From Bacteroides sp. CAG:770 (GTDB taxonomy: Bacteria > Bacteroidota > Bacteroidia > Bacteroidales > UBA932), in assembly GCA_000435075.1 (NCBI GenBank), contig FR890632.1, positions 42,442 through 51,238 on the forward strand: 8,797 nucleotides of DNA, written 5' to 3'. Under the pieces are notes generated by a model. It was not told the DNA's origin, did not search any database, and was given only the letters and a program-made list of their open reading frames with translations. The translations under genes were made by a program, and so were the position numbers. Below are positions 6,637 through 8,797 of the stretch, one piece after another; positions within the stretch are counted from its first letter, which is position 1; every line of letters begins with the position of its first letter.

Positions 6637-6738
6637 AACGACCGAAAATAGCCGGGAACGACCGAAAGAACGACTTAAAACGACCGAAAATAGCCGGGAA
6701 CGACCGAAAGAACGACTAAAACGACCGAAAATAGCCGG
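6637..6738. repeat. Tandem ~42-bp repeat with five AACGACCGAAA cores
   Basis: The core AACGACCGAAA starts at 6637, 6657, 6679, 6699 and 6720, a spacing of 20, 22, 20 and 21 bp. The higher-order unit is about 42 bp (core, TAGCCGGG, core, then GAACGACT) and is present 2.4 times with one length change. Copies are almost identical. On the minus strand the core reads TTTCGGTCGTT. The array ends 6 bp from the stop of the AlbA_2/ATPase gene. One plus-strand frame through it reads RPKIAGNDRKND twice and then stops. Two-turn spacing would suit either phased protein-binding sites or a leftover coding repeat. Confidence 0.85.
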
Positions 6739-6744
6739 ACAAAT

Positions 6745-8454
6745 TTATATTCCAAGTTCAGACTCACCCTTTTCGGTGATATTCCATTTTTTTCCTTTAT
6801 CGGTTTTGCAAATCAAATTTTCTTTAGCCATGGTGCCCAAAAGGCGACCAATCTTTCTCAATTTCTCGTCACGTGTTAGACTAGAAGGGAATACATGCTG
6901 GAGACCTTCATAAACGTCATTACGTTTAAAACCCATACTGCCTGCATTATGCGCCAGCTGAAGTAATAGTTTTTGAATACTAGTTTCCACAAGACCAGTT
7001 TCTTTTGTATAGTGCCCTATTTGCTTAGTCATTTTTGCTACTTTTAATGATATAGTGTAATGAGGCGCACGACCTTCTATCAAGCCTTTGTTATAAAGAT
7101 GCTTGGCTGCTTCTTTGGTAATAGGATGATGCTTCTGTACGGCATCCAGCCAAAGACATTCTTTCAATGATAAGGATTGATTGCTCTTTAGCAAGTTGGT
7201 ATATTTCTCGTCAATCATCTTGCCATAGATAGTGACTCCTACGGTACGATGCTCATTGTTAATATCGTAATCAGGCATGGGGAAGAAACGATTGCGTTGT
7301 TCTGTGTAAATCTTCTTAATGCCACGTCCCACTGTATCAATCATGTTGAAGTTGACCATGCCTCGGCATAAGCATTCGTTGCGATAGTGAAACTGAGGGC
7401 CTTTATGTTCCAAAGCGTTCTCTATGGTGCCGGGAATAAAGCTACCGCCATTGCCATAGTATAAGGTGCTTGGACCTTCTACGAAAACAATGCGCTGTTG
7501 CAAGGTGTAATCTTGGTGTGCTATGGCGTTATGTAGAGCCTCACGTATGGTATATTCATCATACTGCTTCATCGTATCAGGAAAGAGGGTTCCGCCTGGC
7601 AGTTCACGCATGGTTTTGTTGCGTATCTTGCCCAACACCTTATCTACAGTCAAGATGAAAGGAATGGAGAAGTGTTCATAGTCTTGCACAATACTTTCTT
7701 CATCTTCCCAAGTCCACGTGATTTGTGCTACAGCAGGATGAATCTTTTGGATAGAAAGCGGCTTGCCTAATAACAGTATTGCAGCACGAGTGATTTGGCC
7801 GTCTCGCATCATCATGCTATTAGCTAAGAACTCTTCTGTTGTCCATGAATCAATTTCTTCGGCAGGAATACTTGAAGAGTGTACTTTCTTGAACATGACT
7901 TTAGCTGTAGCCACAGCCAGCTCATCCAAATCATTGATGGTCGCATTGGGTACGAGTTGGGCTGTCCAATCTGGTATTGGTGGTTGTTGGCGTATGGCAT
8001 CTTGTTTGGCTTGGTTCAATGGTTTTAGACTTTCACCATCACGACCATAAGCCACACCTTTCCAGTGCATCACGATATTGCGTGGAGAGGCAGGAACTTG
8101 GAACAACAAAACACGTTTGCCTTCGACCTCAATAGGTACAATATCCCTAAAGATGAGATTGTCTGTAGTGTGTTGAGACATGTCTTGCTTTAGGCGGTTC
8201 AAGGCAACCTCACTATCTTTGAAACTGGTACCAATAATCTGGTGCTTCTTGTCCCAAACACCAAATACTATCCACGCAAACTCATGATCTCGTAAGTTTG
8301 CTTCATTGCTGAGGGCGGAGAAGTACTTTCCCAACTCGTCAATATCAAAGTTGGTCTCTGCTTTCTTGAACTCTACGACCTCATTTTCAGAGTGCTCCCA
8401 GAGCTGGTTGAAGATGTCTATATATTTTTCCATTGCTACTTGCTTCTTAATCAT
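6745..8454 (-). CDS. AlbA_2 (Schlafen-like) and RecG-like GHKL ATPase domain protein, putative DNA/RNA-binding regulator or defence factor
   Basis: 569-aa cytoplasmic protein with no signal peptide or membrane segment. Residues ~20-155 match the AlbA_2 / Schlafen-type nucleic-acid-binding domain: ENEVVEFKKAE, FSALSNEANLRDHEFAWIVF, IIGTSF, then YGRDGES. Residues ~285-400 match the GHKL-type ATPase module (HATPase_c_4) of the so-called RecG-like proteins: REALHNAIAHQDY with Asn309 as the N-box residue, YGNGGSFIPG, then MIDTVGRGIKKIY. The C-terminal ~150 residues look like winged-helix segments (KEAAKHLYNKGLIEG; LLGTMAKENLICK). Proteins of this family are often annotated as transcriptional regulators or helicases and are frequent on mobile DNA, but their function is poorly defined. 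ATG 8454 is chosen; ATG 8433 (MEKYID) is a possible alternative. Base composition looks lower in G+C than the genes to the left, which suggests acquired DNA. It appears to be transcribed alone. Confidence 0.88.
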   Translation of the reverse strand: MIKKQVAMEKYIDIFNQLWEHSENEVVEFKKAETNFDIDELGKYFSALSNEANLRDHEFAWIVFGVWDKKHQIIGTSFKDSEVALNRLKQDMSQHTTDNLIFRDIVPIEVEGKRVLLFQVPASPRNIVMHWKGVAYGRDGESLKPLNQAKQDAIRQQPPIPDWTAQLVPNATINDLDELAVATAKVMFKKVHSSSIPAEEIDSWTTEEFLANSMMMRDGQITRAAILLLGKPLSIQKIHPAVAQITWTWEDEESIVQDYEHFSIPFILTVDKVLGKIRNKTMRELPGGTLFPDTMKQYDEYTIREALHNAIAHQDYTLQQRIVFVEGPSTLYYGNGGSFIPGTIENALEHKGPQFHYRNECLCRGMVNFNMIDTVGRGIKKIYTEQRNRFFPMPDYDINNEHRTVGVTIYGKMIDEKYTNLLKSNQSLSLKECLWLDAVQKHHPITKEAAKHLYNKGLIEGRAPHYTISLKVAKMTKQIGHYTKETGLVETSIQKLLLQLAHNAGSMGFKRNDVYEGLQHVFPSSLTRDEKLRKIGRLLGTMAKENLICKTDKGKKWNITEKGESELGI

Positions 8455-8502
8455 ATTCTACGTTGGCTATTATTGTGTCTTTTGCATTTTGTTTTTATGT
8501 AC

Positions 8503-8536
8503 CAAAGTAACGTTTTTCTTTGACGGAAACAACAAA
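8503..8536 (-). promoter_or_regulatory. Candidate promoter of the AlbA_2/ATPase gene
   Basis: On the minus strand, TTTG (8536-8533) is followed after 22 bp by TTACTTTG (8510-8503), one mismatch from TAnnTTTG. It lies 48 nt before ATG 8454. The spacing is slightly long and the sequence is AT-rich, so a chance match is quite possible. Confidence 0.25.
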
Positions 8537-8604
8537 AAGCGAATAAAAGTATATAAGTTTCTATTTAGTTCTGTTTATGAATCCTACCTATGAGGCAAGA
8601 TATC

Positions 8605-8627
8605 TTATCAAGCAATCGTGTTGATAA
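8605..8627. repeat. Short inverted repeat TTATCAA/TTGATAA
   Basis: TTATCAA (8605-8611) and TTGATAA (8621-8627) are perfect inverted arms around a 9-nt centre. It could be an operator upstream of the AlbA_2 gene or a recombinase-type site. The arms are AT-rich, so chance is a real alternative. Confidence 0.4.
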
Positions 8628-8726
8628 AATCCCTTAAAACTGTGTAAATGAATGTGAAAACGACTCTGCTTTTAGTAACCATAATACATTAGCATCAAAA
8701 TCCGTTGCCAAAAACATGAAAGCGAA

Positions 8727-8783
8727 ATTCCTAACTGCTCATATTCAAGCAGTTAGGAATCTTCTGGTTCGTCCAGCACGAAC
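8727..8783. repeat. Two adjacent perfect stem-loops near the right edge
   Basis: ATTCCTAACTGCT (8727-8739) pairs perfectly with AGCAGTTAGGAAT (8748-8760) around an 8-nt loop, giving a 13-bp stem. Six bases later GTTCGT (8767-8772) pairs with ACGAAC (8778-8783) around CCAGC. Read on the minus strand, the first hairpin is followed by a moderately T-rich run, compatible with a terminator for a gene entering from the right. Alternatives are a mobile-element end or a structured RNA. Confidence 0.7.
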
Positions 8784-8797
8784 ATACTCTAAAGGGT

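Larger units (their letters stand above)
8455..8797. other. AT-rich right flank without a supported gene
   Basis: 343 bp with no convincing complete gene. It holds a weak promoter for the AlbA_2 gene near 8503-8536, an inverted repeat TTATCAA-9 nt-TTGATAA at 8605-8627, and two stem-loops near the edge (8727-8760, 8767-8783). A plus-strand frame from ATG 8716 is open to the window end (starting MKAKFLTAHIQAV, 27 codons). A minus-strand frame entering from the right edge ends at a TGA in the loop of the first stem-loop. The available length cannot decide whether either is real. Confidence 0.5.

Noticed and set aside
6637..6738. CRISPR array
   Set aside because: The would-be spacers are also repeated and only about 10 bp long, the copies vary in length, and no cas gene is present.
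8306..8593. Plus-strand open frame of 95 codons
   Set aside because: It is mostly antisense to the N-terminus of the AlbA_2 protein and continues into AT-rich non-coding sequence. Its tail is low-complexity Phe/Lys.
8716..8797. Partial plus-strand gene starting at ATG 8716
   Set aside because: It has only 27 codons before the window ends, no clear promoter, and a 13-bp perfect stem inside it. It is plausible but not supportable from this window.

Overview
The window looks like Bacteroidales (Bacteroides/Prevotella-type) chromosome. The evidence is a SusC/RagA-type TonB-linked receptor, a lipoprotein with a BspA-type repeat region, several upstream boxes resembling the Bacteroidetes -7 element TAnnTTTG, and A-rich start contexts in place of strong Shine-Dalgarno sites. 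No tRNA, rRNA, CRISPR array or intact insertion sequence is visible.

Layout, left to right. At 1-1642 (minus) lies the N-terminal half of a SusC-like receptor that runs off the left edge; a SusD partner would be expected beyond it. A 393-bp AT-rich divergent intergenic region follows. At 2036-3484 (plus) is an Omp85/BamA-type outer-membrane barrel without POTRA domains. It converges on 3533-4723 (minus), a lipoprotein with a transglutaminase-like domain and a leucine-rich-repeat-like tail. The two stop codons are separated by a small nest of hairpins. An 88-bp divergent promoter region separates that gene from 4812-6251 (plus), a secreted alpha/beta hydrolase with an unusual serine-rich insert between its catalytic Asp and His.

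From about 6252 onward the character changes to visibly more AT-rich, accessory-looking DNA. It holds a small minus-strand gene that appears broken by one extra A (6264-6534), a ~42-bp tandem repeat built from five AACGACCGAAA cores about 21 bp apart (6637-6738), and an intact 569-aa AlbA_2 plus GHKL-ATPase (RecG-like/Schlafen-type) protein at 6745-8454 (minus). The right flank (8455-8797) has no supported gene but contains two adjacent perfect stem-loops near the edge.

The first four genes all encode exported products: receptor, outer-membrane barrel, surface or periplasmic lipoprotein, and periplasmic hydrolase. Each has its own promoter-like sequence and alternates in strand, so they are neighbours and not one operon. 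Nothing here proves a new system. The most unusual items are the phased repeat next to the AlbA_2 gene, the one-base-broken small gene, and the serine-rich insert in the hydrolase active-site region.
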